A stretch of DNA of 64,000 nt, taken from contig JAJEKV010000021.1 of the NCBI GenBank assembly GCA_021234155.1, positions 20,849,884 to 20,913,883 of the forward strand, in the 5' to 3' direction. Of the stretch, positions 10,160 through 21,145 are shown piece after piece. Every line of letters begins with the position of its first letter. Positions within the stretch are counted from its first letter, which is position 1. The DNA is from Isoetes taiwanensis. Lineage: Eukaryota; Streptophyta; Lycopodiopsida; Isoetales; Isoetaceae. The position numbers and the translations under genes are program-made. The notes beneath the pieces are model-generated. The model did not search any database. It was not told where the DNA came from and worked only from the letters and a program-made list of their open reading frames with translations.

Positions 10160-13100
10160 ATATCTGGTACTCATACAATGATCCTTGGTTCTGATATGTT
10201 GCAGATTAAAGAAAGATATGCGCAAAGATCATAGCAGTTTTGTTGCACAGTATTTTCACTTGGTTGTCTCAAGAACACCCAAATGATGATGTTTCACACA
10301 GCTAATGTTTGTGATATATGGTTCCATTGCTCTACTCAGCATAGTGCCTTTTTGAGCAGCATTCAATATCCAGGAGTTGAGCATCATTTTGCCTGCCTCA
10401 GGAACACACAGATGATGTTTTTGGCATATGGTTACATTTCTCTACTCATTATAATATCTTCTTGAGCAATATTCAATGTCTAGGATTTAAGCTTGAAAGT
10501 TCAATCATTAGGAATAACACAAGGTATAGAGTTGTAAGATATAATTTGCAACGCTACTTGCAGAAGAATATTATTACTTGCGAAAGAAGGATGTTTTGAC
10601 AGAAGCTTTTTGATTGTATTCAATTCAAATAACCCATTGAACATTGTGTTCAAAGTCACCATAGACAATTGATTGTCATAACATTTGAATTGTCTAGCAT
10701 TATCCTATTGTTTAAATTTGGTTTTTTCGGTGTTTTGAAAACTTTTTGGATTTTATTTTCAGGTTGTTCTTGTAAGGTTTTAAAGCTTTTAACTGCCGGA
10801 AAACATTTTCCATATTCCAAAAATCGAGTGTCCCTTTTCTATGATTTGAAAATTCGTATTTTGAGCTATTTTTCCCGTTTGGAGGATTCGATGGACTCCT
10901 TATCCTCGGCATGCTGTAGGATTATTTTTGGTAGGATCGTCCATGCTTTCAGGTGGTGATCTAGACATGCAGGTGACTTAGGGATGGATTCAAAACTCCA
11001 AATCTTGAGTTAGGGTTTGTTGCACAGTGCGATTCATATAATACTTTACTAAGAGTGTGCTTTTTTTATGGTCTGTGCGAAATACTTACCGTATGCTTTT
11101 TGGATGCAGAACCCTGCTATACCGGTGCTTCAGACAAGCTCTAAAGTAGGATTCAAAACTGGATACTGCCAAGATTAGGTGACATCTTTCTCTGATTTTT
11201 ATAAAAATGGGTCTTTGAGCTTTGCGAACGTTTTAGCTTTAAGAAAACATGTTCAAGGATAACTGGGTTCTTCCAAATGCTTCAAGAAAATATACGTCAT
11301 GGAGGTTTCTTTCCAAACTGTCAGAAAAATGCTATACTTCACAAAATCGATCATTATTCTGACAACAATATTTTCTAGCTGGAAGGCCATCATTTCATTG
11401 CAAATATATTGTCATTGTTTTGGATATGGCTGGTGTTTTTTACTCGATTATAACTTCATGATATGCCATACCCAGTAGTCTTTCATGTCTTTCTGTACAT
11501 ATGTTTATTTGCCACTCAAGAGGCTTGATATTCTTGTACATATGCCTCAATCAATGACATATTTTTTGAATACAATTATTCATAGGGTTGGCTTCTTGAG
11601 ATATGCCACCTTCATTTTTGAATACAATATTTTTGAAAACAAATCCTATGATGCTTGTCAAGCGAGTTTTAGGCGCCGCCGGTGCCCTTTATAGCCGGAA
11701 TGCCCTGACTCCTGGCAATTACCGGACGTAATGACCTGTAGGCTTAAATTTCCACCACTTTTCTCTGTTCTGGCGGATCTTTGCGTGAGTAGAAGCTTGA
11801 GGATTCTGATTTTGATCGGTTTTAGAGCTGTCGAGATGAAATATCTTGTTAAATCTTCAAAAAACACGGTCGATTTATGTGATCTTCTATGCTCAAGAAG
11901 CGGCTGCATGGAAGAACATGAATTTTTGAAGAATCGGCCAAAGTTGCAGAATCTTTTTGAAGAATCGGCCTTCATAAGAACCGTCTTCATTTGCAGATCA
12001 AGGAAGGAGTCGTCTTCAATCATTCTCAGACTGTGCTTTTAGCTTTGATTCCATAGATTTATAAGCTACAAAAATACAGCACCTTGCCGTTCTTGCCATG
12101 TTCTTGCCGTTCTTGCCTATGCCAAGAAGTACGCCCATCTGCTCTCAGCTTTGTAAGCTGCTCTGCAAGCTCCGGTAAGCTCCTCTGCAAAAAAAACCTT
12201 GTAACACGCAAGAAGAGAGCTTTTTGTGCAAGATCCTCAGAAATCAAACTCGAACAAAAAGCAAGCTCCTCCGCAAGTTCAGGGCAAGCACCTCTCACTG
12301 AAAATAAACTCAAACAGAGGAAATCAAACTCGAACAGGCAAGAAAGCTCCTCTCGCAAGTTAGGCAAGCACCTTTGGCGAAAAATAAACTCAAAAAGAGG
12401 ATGAAACAATGCAAAAAATGATGGGGTTTCTTATGTGACCAAGCTCCACTCCTCTTGCAAATCGTGAAATCGTTTTATGACATAAAAACACAAACCTGGG
12501 CATCCTCAACGCTTACATCTTTGGAACGACTCGCTTAGAACAACTCCGCCAAAGAAGAAAAATTAGCCTTAGGAGGCAAACTCCGTTTCTTAGACCTAGC
12601 TGCCCTTTCAAAAGATCTTACCCGATTCCAATACCACTTGGAATTTGGGTTTAAATTTTGAGAAGATGTCTCCACCTTTTTAAAAAGCAAAGAACACAAA
12701 CCTCGAGTTTGCCGAAGGCAAACTTCGAGTGTTTGTGTTTCGCGAACACCTTGTGGATACATCTTCTTCCGTCCCGGCCCAAAATTTAAACAACAAATTC
12801 CAAAGGTAAGATACCTCGAAAAGGGAAGCTAGGTCTAAGAAACAGTTTGCCTCCTAAGGCTAATTTTTCTTCCACCCGGGCCGGAGTTGTTCCTAGCGCC
12901 CAAACCCCAACAAGAAACAACCCGTTGAGGATGCCCAAGTAGTTTGCTTTTTTGGGGCATTATTCCGTTAAAATTTATGTCATAAAACTTCTCCTGAATT
13001 TCACATAAGAAACCCCATCATTTTTGCATTGTTTCATTTTTTTTAGTAGGTTTTATTTTAGTTTACCACAGTATTTCTAGTTTACCACAGTAGTAGGTTT

Positions 13101-13167
13101 TATTTTAGTTTTCCACAGTAGTTCTAGTTTACAAGAGTAGGTTTTATTTTGTTCTTGTAAGAAGCTT
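10160..13167. repeat. 3-kb block, copy T1
   Basis: One of three copies (T1 here, T2 38423-41472, T3 41473-45927). It contains a degenerate ~110-bp tandem pair (10280-10490, words such as GATGATGTTT and GAGCA.TATTCAAT), AT-rich sequence without a supported gene, a GC-richer part with many AAGCTCCTC words (12150-12370), and the fold-back cassette at 12402-13035. Confidence 0.85.
12402..13035. repeat. Cassette with 35-37 bp terminal inverted repeats, T1 (mosaic/fold-back form)
   Basis: Left end 12402-12438 (TGAAACAATGCAAAAAATGA and on to TTATGTGA) and right end 13001-13035 are inverted copies of each other. Inside, 12539-12713 and 12717-12892 form a long imperfect hairpin around GCC-GAA-GGC. 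The left arm matches the T2 orientation and the right arm the T3 orientation; further right, T2-like patches reappear (CCCAAACCCCAACA; GGCATTATTCCGTTAAAATT). Confidence 0.8.
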
Positions 13168-14100
13168 TTCATGGCGGTGGCATTGGCACCGCCGCCTCTT
13201 TGGCGTGGGGTTCAAATCCCCAATTGTTTTGCCGGCTGCAGTGATGTTGGCGCATAACCGCCGTGGTGGTCGTCCTTGTGAAGTAGATTCATGATATATC
13301 GGGGCGCTATGTCTTTGGAGTCCGCAGCCGCTATCGGGGTCCTTTAATGCGGAACAATGCATGTATAGTTGGTGTCAAATACTGTATGTACATGTTTGAA
13401 TGCCATTGTTAAGTGCATTGTGCCCTGTTGTGGAGAGCATGCATTTCGGCCATGCAATCAAGACCTCCTCTTGTTAATTTGTTTGCAAGTATCGACTTCT
13501 CTTGAATTATTTTAAAGAATGGACTTTGCTAAACTGTTTGGAGTGCCTCTTTGCTTGTTCTTCATTACTGACTGAGTATGTACTTGGTTGACTTCGTTGT
13601 AATATGTTCTAGCTCACCTTTGGATGACGTGGAAAATGGGGTTTCACCCCATCTTATTTTGGGATGGACGGCCATAGCTTGAGGGTTTGGCATATTCTCT
13701 GTTATATGCCTTGGTTCAATGGCCAGGATTAGGCGATTATGAGGATTAGGCGATTAACCATGGCATGTTGGCTAGTCACAATTTTCGTGGCAAAAGTGCT
13801 ATTAAATGCAAATTAGAGGATATGTTAACTAACGATGTTGTCGTTGTGCGTTGCGTGAGCAAAATCTTGAGGGGGTGGTTAATACTTGGAATTTACCAAA
13901 GCAACTTAAGAGTGACAATGACTTTTCCCCTCCTTCCCCCCTTTTTGGAGGGGGGTGTTTGGGTTTATATGGGGATGAGATTGGTAGAGGATTTTAAAAA
14001 GAGCTACTATGGGAAGTCGCTTGAATATGTAGGGATGTCACCTTTTGAGTTGAGTTAGTGCCTCAATAAGTAGCCAATGTGTTTTGAAATTTAATTTATA
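13167..14100. other. Stretch shared with 45927-46840, no gene
   Basis: Starts with an inverted pair GGCGGTG/CACCGCC and a tRNA T-arm-like GGGGTTCAAATCCCC near 13206-13220, but no A-box at the right distance, so no tRNA is claimed. The frame 13765-14058 is broken in unit 2. Confidence 0.45.
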
Positions 14101-16900
14101 GCCTTTAGAAACTATATGACAATTTCTGGATTGAGTTGCTTGATTGTGTTGGTGCTATTTTGGATACTTAAAAGAAGGTTGCGTATGTTTAAGAGGATAC
14201 AAATAGGAGAAGAAGTTGTGTTTTAGTCCTTCAAAAGTAGAGTATGTACTATTTGTTATGAAATGATGCATGTTAAAATTTATATGAGTCTTCATAGTCA
14301 CAATACCACGTTTATATATGCCAAGTGCTATTTTAAGATATGCTAACCATTCAATCATTCAAGCTTTTCAATGTTTCTCCATTTAACATCAATGAGTTTC
14401 ATGCTGTGCACAAAGGTATAAGAACTCTACTATGGTGCCTGATGATAATTGCTAGCATACGAGACTAAGTTAATATCACATGCAAGAATGCATGCACGTG
14501 GAAGAAAGAAGAAATACTAAATGCAAGAACTCGGTATGCTACTAAAAAAAAAATAAAAACTTTTACCCGCTTGCATAACCGAAAAGACATATCCCCTGGA
14601 TTTGTCACAATGAGCATTGGGTTAGAGGACAATATGACTTTGAGTGCCTTGGGTCCTCATATCCCCAATTTACCACAATTTAAAGCTCTCGTGATTATAG
14701 CCAAACACCTAGCTTAATAGCTTCTCTCCTAAGCACCTCGTGAAATGATAATCTCGAGAAAACAAAAGTGCTTCACAATGTCCATAACAAGTGGTGTTAG
14801 CATTCAAGCTTTGATGTACACATCTTGGTCATGATGACATATCCGCATGCAAATCAAGGTCGCCAACGCAAGTTGAAACATAAGTATGTGATTATCTAAA
14901 TCATCTCTATGAATCTATTTCTCTAAGTCAAAGCTTTATATTTGGCCGAAACTATCCTCAAGACGATAGAAATCTGAAATGGTATATACGATAAATTCAT
15001 CAACAAAGAACGTCTAATAGGCAAGTGTGCCCTAGAAGATCATTTACATCTTTGAAGAAAAGGTCATTCCTAGTCGAGACGGTCTAGTCATAAGCTAGGA
15101 ATTCAAAAAGCTACTTCTAAACGAATCAAAGCTTTAAAGGCTTAAAGTTCACATGCAACAATCCTCTAAAAGCACGTTCGCCTCTTATTTGAATATCCAT
15201 TTGTTCGGATGTAGAATAAATCACAAATAGTCATATAAATGGCATCAATGCAGTAGATTGCATTTTATAGATAAAAATCAAAATGGAGTCTCATTTAGAA
15301 ATCTACCTTTTTTTTATACATAAAAACCAAGTATACGACATCTCAAAAGTAGCAATACATTGTGACCTATAATATCTTTGTCCTTTGCAGTCATGGAGTT
15401 AAACTAAAAGATGTGGGGGATTCTAGTCTAGGCTTAGCATGAGACATTAGGAAATGAGATACTGAAGATGCATTAAACCAGTGGCTGACTATAGATCTTC
15501 TAAATAGGATGTTACTCTTATATGCATAGTAGGGTCAATAGGATGTTACTCTTATATGTATAGTAGGGTCGAGGGGTTTTCAAGGGCCAGCATATATATC
15601 AAACCAGAAAGTAAGTCTGGAAATGGGAGGGTCTAACCATTTTAACAAGTTTTAAGTTACACACATATTAAATCAAAACCAAACTTTGCTAGTTATGTTG
15701 TTGTACAAGTGCACCCTGACGTAAGTCAAGAATTTGCCTTTTAAATACATAAAATGCAATGAAACTTAGAGGAGGGACTCCAATGGCAAGAATCTGGTCA
15801 ACCTAATTAGGCACACTGCTATCCTTGAGAGGAAGGCTGAGATCTCATATCCAAAGCTCCGAAAATTGGGAAGGATGGATCTGATGAATACCATAATACA
15901 TAATAGCCAAGTGACACCGATCCAATCGTACAAATAAAATCTCACATATATCTTCAATGTGGCCATAGCAATAGCACTTCAGTTTGTTTCTCTCCACTAT
16001 ATTATAGATAGGATAGTACTTTTACGTATTATATGGTGAAGATATCCTCAAAGGTATCCCATATCCATATATTGTGTAGTTCATCTTAAGGTATAGATTT
16101 AATCATATACAATCATGCCTATAAATTACAATTTCACTATGTGCGTAGCTCATTTGCTCAAAGCTACAAAGAAATAGCAGATGCCATGGCTTACAACATA
16201 AACATGATGAAATAACAGGTGGTCATTTATAAGGTTATATCTCAATCAACCAGGATTTGTGAAGGAATATCCATTTGACATGTCAAGCAAAGCCTTTTAA
16301 ACAGTATATATAATCATTACATATACTGTTCATGTGTTGACTACTTTAGGTGAAAATTATATATACGTTATTTGTATTTTCAATGTATATGATAGACACA
16401 ACATGTGGGGCATGGCTGCACATTCTATGCTGTTACATAGTGCAGGCTTACCATAGTCAGCTGTATGCGATGTACTTTGAACATTTCCTTGGATTCTAAT
16501 TTTCAACAAAGACAGCCATCTTAATAGCATGCAAGGCCTTTATATTTCTACGTTTTGCAAGCACAAAGTCAAATGAGCCTGAACCTTAAAAATAGAAAAT
16601 CCAATATGGTTAAAATGCGCAGAATATGGTTTATGCACTATACTTAAGACCTCCAAGCTTGGTCTTGAAGGCCCAACAAGCCACATTCCTAGGGACATAT
16701 TTGGCTGTCACGTACCTTAAGAAGAGCATGTGTTTGGTGTAATGCATGTTATTTTAAGATAATGCTATGATATCTGGAGCAATAACAACTTATGATCTAT
16801 CTGCCAGAATAAAGCCAAATATGCTTTCAAAATATATGATTCTCGGAATGCATAAAAAGTTTTGGCAGGATTGGATTATGCTACCTAAGGATTAAAAGTT
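14100..16900. other. Stretch shared with 46840-49930, no gene
   Basis: AT-rich sequence, almost identical in both units. Differences are structural: a 320-bp TIR element at 47934 in unit 2; a 34-bp repeat in two copies here (about 15503-15570) and three in unit 2; about 110 bp after the repeat missing in unit 2; and about 77 bp present only in unit 2 (48760-48836). The frames at 14155-14358 and 15766-15966 (minus) are kept in both units only because the DNA is near-identical. Confidence 0.5.
15503..15570. repeat. 34-bp tandem repeat, two units (three in unit 2)
   Basis: AATAGGATGTTACTCTTATA, continuing to AGTAGGGTC, occurs twice in direct succession. Unit 2 (48556-48655) has three such copies. 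Confidence 0.85.
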
Positions 16901-17029
16901 CCAGCTTAGAACAACATACGATCGTTTACATACTGATATGAGGAAACAAAGGTCTCTCAAGTTACATTTGGGTTCCAAGTTACATTGCAATTGTCCATAC
17001 AAACTGTATAACAAGAAAATGCAAGTTAC

Positions 17030-17159
17030 CTTTCTATATGTAGTCCATGTATTTGGATGCTTCTTATCGTTCGCACTCTCATAAACTCCCAACTATTCTT
17101 GATTATGTTCAAAGAGCATTCAACTACCTTGCTCTCTAGTGCTTTTGAACTTCTGTTCT
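17030..17159 (-). pseudogene. mRNA capping enzyme (guanylyltransferase), OB-fold exon with motif VI region, unit 1
   Basis: Capping enzymes add the GMP cap to nuclear pre-mRNA. On the minus strand an exon follows TTGGCAG and ends TATAGAAAG/GTAACT. It reads SSKALESKVVECSLNIIKNS and WEFMRV, which fits the KIVEC...W..MR block of the C-terminal OB fold. The family motif R.DK..PN should follow; here one base is missing, so the frame leaves the motif after MRVR. The unit 2 copy keeps NDKKHPNTWTTYRK. Further 3' exons were not found. Confidence 0.6.
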
Positions 17160-17223
17160 CTGCCAAGCATAACAAAAACTCAATGGACAGAAAACCAAAA
17201 GATTTTGCCATACAAACAACTAC

Positions 17224-17315
17224 CAGAAAAGTGTCAACTTTGCACCATCAAGACACTTTAGCTCGCCAGTCTTGCCAAGCAAACAAAGACGCTGTTCTCT
17301 CAACTCCGGTATTAT
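17224..17315 (-). pseudogene. mRNA capping enzyme, exon at start of OB fold, unit 1
   Basis: Minus-strand exon after TTCTTACAG, ending CTTTTCTG/GTAGTT. It reads IIPELREQRLCLLGKTGELK and CLDGAKLTLF, fitting the segment between the nucleotidyltransferase domain and the VVEC block, where related enzymes have a short strand, a gly/lys turn and an L.GA.V.F strand. The phase (two bases left over) does not fit the start of the next exon at 17159, so a lesion or a misplaced boundary lies between them. Identical in unit 2 (50266-50357). Confidence 0.5.
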
Positions 17316-17527
17316 CTGTAAGAAGAGGAAAAGGGATATTAGATTGATGTGGATAAAGAGGAGTGCATCAGAAACATAAGAGACATCTTGTGGATAAAGA
17401 GGAGTGCATCAGAAACATGAGTGACATCTTAAAGGAGCATGCTGGCATTCATTTCAAAATGAGCATAGATAGAGCACAAAGATGACTCTCTATAGCTATC
17501 AAAATGTTGGATGGGAATAGAAGAAAC

Positions 17528-17618
17528 CCTGAGAATGAAATCAGCAGAATTCATATGAGGATACTTCCAATTCAAGAGGCCATTGTATCCATATGGTATG
17601 TATGGGTCATCCCATCCC
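17528..17618 (-). pseudogene. mRNA capping enzyme, motif V exon, unit 1 (one-base insertion)
   Basis: Minus-strand exon after CTTGTGCAG. It encodes WDDPYIPYGYNG and LLNWKYPHMNSADF, which matches motif V of guanylyltransferases (LLKWK...NSVDF) and the plant GWDDPY block just before it. The lysine of LL.WK contacts the GTP phosphates in the family. Unit 1 has one extra C at the acceptor (four instead of three), which shifts the frame unless splicing moves by one base. Unit 2 has the in-frame version. The exon is followed by a weak donor (CTCAGG/GTTTCT). Confidence 0.65.
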
Positions 17619-17826
17619 CTGCACAAGAAACGAAAATGAATTAACCATATATGAAGCCCTGCACAAACTCCCTAGGGACAATACGCTCTGTTTTAAGTGC
17701 AACCATTTTCCTAGGAATTTATTATTGATGAATGAGTAAAAGACATTGTATCATAATATTTAGGGGCTTACACTAGGCACATGGATCTCTTCACATGTTT
17801 CCTTTGATAATCCAAGTTACATTTAC

Positions 17827-17924
17827 CTGGGAAATCACGCCATCAGCTTTATGGGGAAGTTCTGAATAAGACCACCGAGAATCCTTCGCGTCATTGGCAG
17901 AACCCAAAATCCCTTCCATTTTTT
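17827..17924 (-). pseudogene. mRNA capping enzyme, motif IV exon, unit 1
   Basis: Minus-strand exon between ATATACCAG and the donor CAG/GTAAAT. It ends with ELPHKADGVISQ, matching motif IV (HEADGLIFQ) of eukaryotic guanylyltransferases, where the glutamate/aspartate helps metal and GTP binding. It ends in phase 0 and would join the next exon as ...GVISQ-GWDDPY. The upstream part, with the lysine nucleophile motif K.DG and the N-terminal phosphatase domain of plant capping enzymes, is not present between here and the kinase, so this is only the 3' part of a gene. Confidence 0.65.
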
Positions 17925-18442
17925 CTGGTATATCAAACCAGCAAATTAATAGAATAAACAGGCCAATTCGCACATGTTATTTTTCTGCATGAAGGGAGGG
18001 AGGAAAGCAACATTTATATGGACAATACTTGTACGTGGCTGAGAATTCAATTGGAGAATGACTGAGAAGCAGTTCTCCTTGAAAATCCAACTTGGAAAAT
18101 GTTCTGCACTTTTCAGTTTGCTATAATGATAGCACTGAATTGCATGTCTGTAGACACAGCACGCCTTGCTCTTCTAGACATGTTATAACTCATCTACATA
18201 TTTGACCAGTTGAAACAGCCGTCCCACAGCCATATACTCAAAGCTCTGAGGAGCTTTACATTTTATGCCACGATGATAAAGAACTGTCCTGCATGTGATT
18301 GCATAAGACTGGTAACTTAACACGCATTTTATAGCATAGACTATCTATCTCTACACATGGCATGCCTCCAAATGAAATGAAACTATGCACCAAACATCGA
18401 TATAGAAATGAAACTATGCATCAAGGTGCAATTGAGACCAAC

Positions 18443-18552
18443 CTGGAAATATTGGACTGCCTCCAATTCATAGTTATATTGATGGCTAGATAAGGCTAGA
18501 TAGTTCGTGGCCATGCAAGGCTGGAGATGCATCATTTCAGTGAACTGCTGAT
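18443..18552 (-). pseudogene. Putative 110-bp exon of unknown gene, unit 1 copy
   Basis: Same borders and open frame as 1689-1798. Only a few substitutions. It lies between the capping-enzyme fragments and the F-box relic on the same strand. Family not recognised. Confidence 0.4.
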
Positions 18553-18644
18553 CTGTAAACAGAGTAAGTGTCATCATTCCAGTGAACTGCTGATCTGTAA
18601 ATAGAGTAAGGTAAACCTACGAAACATCCAAGGATTTATTCAAA

Positions 18645-18752
18645 CAACAGAGTATTTCATAATTGCATGCGGGTTTTCTTTCCCAAAAGGCATTTGAATA
18701 GATTTGTTCATACCAGTCCTTGGATGCCACAGAGAAACGAGCCAAATCCGAA
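18645..18752 (-). pseudogene. F-box domain relic, unit 1 copy, truncated
   Basis: Minus strand carries SDLARFSVASKDWYEQI as in P1 (1895-2092), but the sequence before it differs (ATATTTTCGGATTTGG) and the frame is lost there. It is divergent to the kinase and lies within 400 bp of its start, so part of the kinase promoter region is old F-box sequence. Confidence 0.4.
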
Positions 18753-18954
18753 AATATCCTTATGTATGGTAAGCATATCTATTTCTGCGAGCATGTCAAT
18801 GTGTTTGTGCATCAACGGGCGGCATAGTTGGCTTTGACATCCGACGGACAGCACACAAATATCTGGGATTTTTCCTAATTTAGATGTGGCCTTTTCCCGA
18901 AAACCAGGAATAGAACTGAGATATTTTTAGAATGGAAAGTGCAGACTACAAAGG

Positions 18955-18961
18955 TATAAAA
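18955..18961 (+). promoter_or_regulatory. Probable TATA box of the kinase gene
   Basis: TATAAAA lies about 60 bp before the chosen start codon, a distance that leaves a short leader. The leader holds a run of GCATTT hexamers (about 18972-18991). In unit 2 the box (51997-52004) gains one A and the last hexamer is changed. Confidence 0.55.
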
Positions 18962-19017
18962 GAACGTCTGCATTTGCATTTGCATTTGCATTGTGTTGGC
19001 ATTACAGAATTCTGAGT

Positions 19018-19992
19018 ATGGAGACGAAGACGGAGGAGACAGACGAAGAAATTCTCAACTACTACTATTCTGCTTTATTTCCCAATCTTTTGAAGAGCTA
19101 TGATCTGCTTAAGGAAATCGGCAGCGGTGGCCAAGCTACGGTTTTTCGCTGCAGAAGTAAAACAGAAGGTAAGAAAGAGTTTGCTTGCAAAATCATCTGG
19201 GTAGGAGACACAGAGCCGATCAAGGAAGTAGAGATCATGCAGAAGTTAGCCAGCAGCCCTGGCATAGTGCATATACACGAAGTAATCAAAGACGAGGGAT
19301 TCTGGCACTTGATCATGGAATTATGCGAATGTAGCTTGCTTGATGTAATCGTGAAGAAAGGCAGGCTATGTGAAAAGGAAGCTGCTCTTCTTATTCGAAA
19401 TCTTGCTCTAGCTATACAGGATCTTCATCACAAGGGCATTATCCACCGGGATCTGAAGCCGGGAAACGTTCTTGTGACCTCAGCAGCAAAACCCTATGAT
19501 GTTAGGGTTTCGGATTTCGGCCTATCGGCTCGTTTTACAGGTTCGGCTCCCAGTTTTACATCCAGAGTCGGAACACTAAGATATTTCGCTCCAGAGGTTG
19601 TGCAGGGATATTATTCCACAGAGATAGACATATGGGGTCTGGGTTTGATCCTGTATGGGGCGCTTACAGGGAATGATCACTTCTCAAGTCTACAAACTGC
19701 AGAAATCATCGAAGAACTGCTTCATGGCGAGGATCTGGCTGCCTCACACTTGCATTGGCCAGTTGGGTTGGTGTCAGAAGAAGCAAAGAGCCTTGTTTTG
19801 GCGATGTTGCAGCCTGATCCGGAGGAAAGGATATCTGTGCAGCAAATTTTGGCACATCCCTGGGTTGCCAAATATTATTCTAGTGCTAGTAGAAGTGCGC
19901 CTCAGGGTTTAAAACGTAAGAGGCCATGCTTCAAATATGGTGTTCCTGCTAAGCTCATCAGAACAGTGAGGCCCTGTGAAATTGCCTGCTGA
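19018..19992 (+). CDS. Serine/threonine protein kinase, kinase-domain-only, CDPK/PEPC-kinase-like, intact
   Basis: Transfers phosphate from ATP to protein Ser/Thr; probably cytosolic or nuclear, as no signal peptide or membrane segment is seen. 324 residues from METKTEET; an upstream in-frame ATG at 18991 adds nine residues, but the TATA box position and leader favour 19018. Motifs: Gly-loop GSGGQATV 35-42, ATP lysine K58 in ACK, C-helix E72, HRDLKPGN 143-150 with catalytic D145, DFG 166-168, APE 191-193, DIWGLG 204-209, and R271 in RISVQQILAHPW. All catalytic residues are present. The layout resembles the CDPK/SnRK group, but there are no EF-hands; the size recalls PEP-carboxylase kinases. 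The C-terminal tail (286-324) is basic (LKRKRP 298-303), a possible nuclear signal. No introns. Its unit 2 copy is broken. The substrate cannot be inferred. Confidence 0.93.
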   Translation: METKTEETDEEILNYYYSALFPNLLKSYDLLKEIGSGGQATVFRCRSKTEGKKEFACKIIWVGDTEPIKEVEIMQKLASSPGIVHIHEVIKDEGFWHLIMELCECSLLDVIVKKGRLCEKEAALLIRNLALAIQDLHHKGIIHRDLKPGNVLVTSAAKPYDVRVSDFGLSARFTGSAPSFTSRVGTLRYFAPEVVQGYYSTEIDIWGLGLILYGALTGNDHFSSLQTAEIIEELLHGEDLAASHLHWPVGLVSEEAKSLVLAMLQPDPEERISVQQILAHPWVAKYYSSASRSAPQGLKRKRPCFKYGVPAKLIRTVRPCEIAC

Positions 19993-20955
19993 AAGGACAT
20001 TCTTTGTTAATTTGCCACTGAAAAGGCAAAATTCTTTTGTACATACGTCACCTCTGTGACATATTTTTTGAATACAATTATTTTTAAAGGTTGGCTTCTC
20101 AGATATGCCACCTTCGTCACATAATTTTTTGAATACAATAGAATTATTTAGAGAGGTTGAATACAATAGAATTATAGATAGAGCACTGGTTGGCTTCTTG
20201 ACATAGGCCACCTTCATCCAAAATAATTGTTTATATCTGTGTCTTGTGTATGAATTTACGTACCATCACGTTCACTCCACTCCTGGTACTTCAGCACATA
20301 ATTCAATATAAGCATATGTATTCAATGAGTGTCATTCATGGCACAACATCAGACGCAGGCGAGGTTATTTCTCATTTCCAAACCTCTACCTTTGGGGAAC
20401 TCATGTATATTAAATAATTGCTATGCACTATGCGCACTGCACACTGTGATAGGTCTTAACAAATTTATCAAAAACAAAAGTTTTACTTTGTTAAACTGGT
20501 TCTTCCTTTGCACATTTGTAATTCATGTATAGATAATTAAAGAAAGTCAAAAGCTTTTACTTGTTCAGACATGGATAGCATGTCTTCCTTTCTTAGTTCC
20601 ATGTACTATTAATTTCATTAAGAATTGTTCATAGAAAAAATTGCAATTGTATCCAACTATATCAAAGCACTTTCTGATTTAAAGAGATAGCAAGATTTTA
20701 CAATTCTCTTATGTACCAATTTCTTTTGCATTTTATCTGCTTAAGTGGCATGTTTTTATGTGCTTTATGAAGCAATTTTTATCCATTTTACAAGCACTTC
20801 TTTCACATCAATTAGAAGAAGAGCTCGACCAAGACCCATTCTTGCATTTCATTGCAAAGCTCTACAAGGTGACAAGACTTAACCTTTATACATATGCCAT
20901 TTTTGCTAAATTTTGGTTGGTATAAGGTTCTCAATTAAGAGTATAAGGTTCTTTG
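19993..20955. other. 3' flank of the kinase, shared with 53031-53965
   Basis: AT-rich. Contains three tandem-like words TTTTTTGAATACAAT.ATT near 20062-20150. The same word occurs in block T1-T3 (for example 39837 and 39896), so it is a dispersed repeat. No gene seen. Confidence 0.5.
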
Positions 20956-20958
20956 TTT

Positions 20959-21045
20959 GGTTTAGTGGCTAGTCTATAGGGTTAGCAATTAAGAGATCTT
21001 GTGTTCAAGTCTCTGGGGTTCTGTCATATATCCTCAATGGATAGT
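20959..21045 (+). repeat. tRNA-derived SINE-like head with A and B boxes, unit 1
   Basis: GGTTTAGTGGCTAGT (20959-20973) resembles a pol III A box and GTGTTCAAGTCTC (21001-21013) a B box, with tRNA-like spacing. The copy at about 53968-54065 keeps both. It is followed by an ATCT microsatellite rather than a poly(A) tail. No cloverleaf forms, so this is not a functional tRNA. Confidence 0.4.
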
Positions 21046-21063
21046 GGCATGACATAAGAATAT

Positions 21064-21145
21064 TATCTATCTATCTATGTTTACATTTGTCTTTCTTTAT
21101 TTGTTCTATCTATCTATGTTTACATTTGTCTTTGTTTATTTATGT
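21064..21145. repeat. ATCT microsatellite and ~50-bp tandem pair
   Basis: CTATCTATCTATGTTTACAT plus a CTTT-rich tail occurs twice in direct succession. P2 (5041-5125) has two units; unit 2 (about 54077-54250) has three, with a partial duplication of the left flank between them. Confidence 0.75.

Noticed and set aside
13195-13225. Possible tRNA gene (GGGGTTCAAATCCCC T-arm)
   Set aside because: No A box, acceptor stem or anticodon arm at the right distance; the unit 2 copy at 45960 has none either.
15766-15966. Small membrane protein on the minus strand
   Set aside because: Kept in unit 2 only because the two units are near-identical; the ends differ, there is no upstream signal, and codon use is unremarkable.
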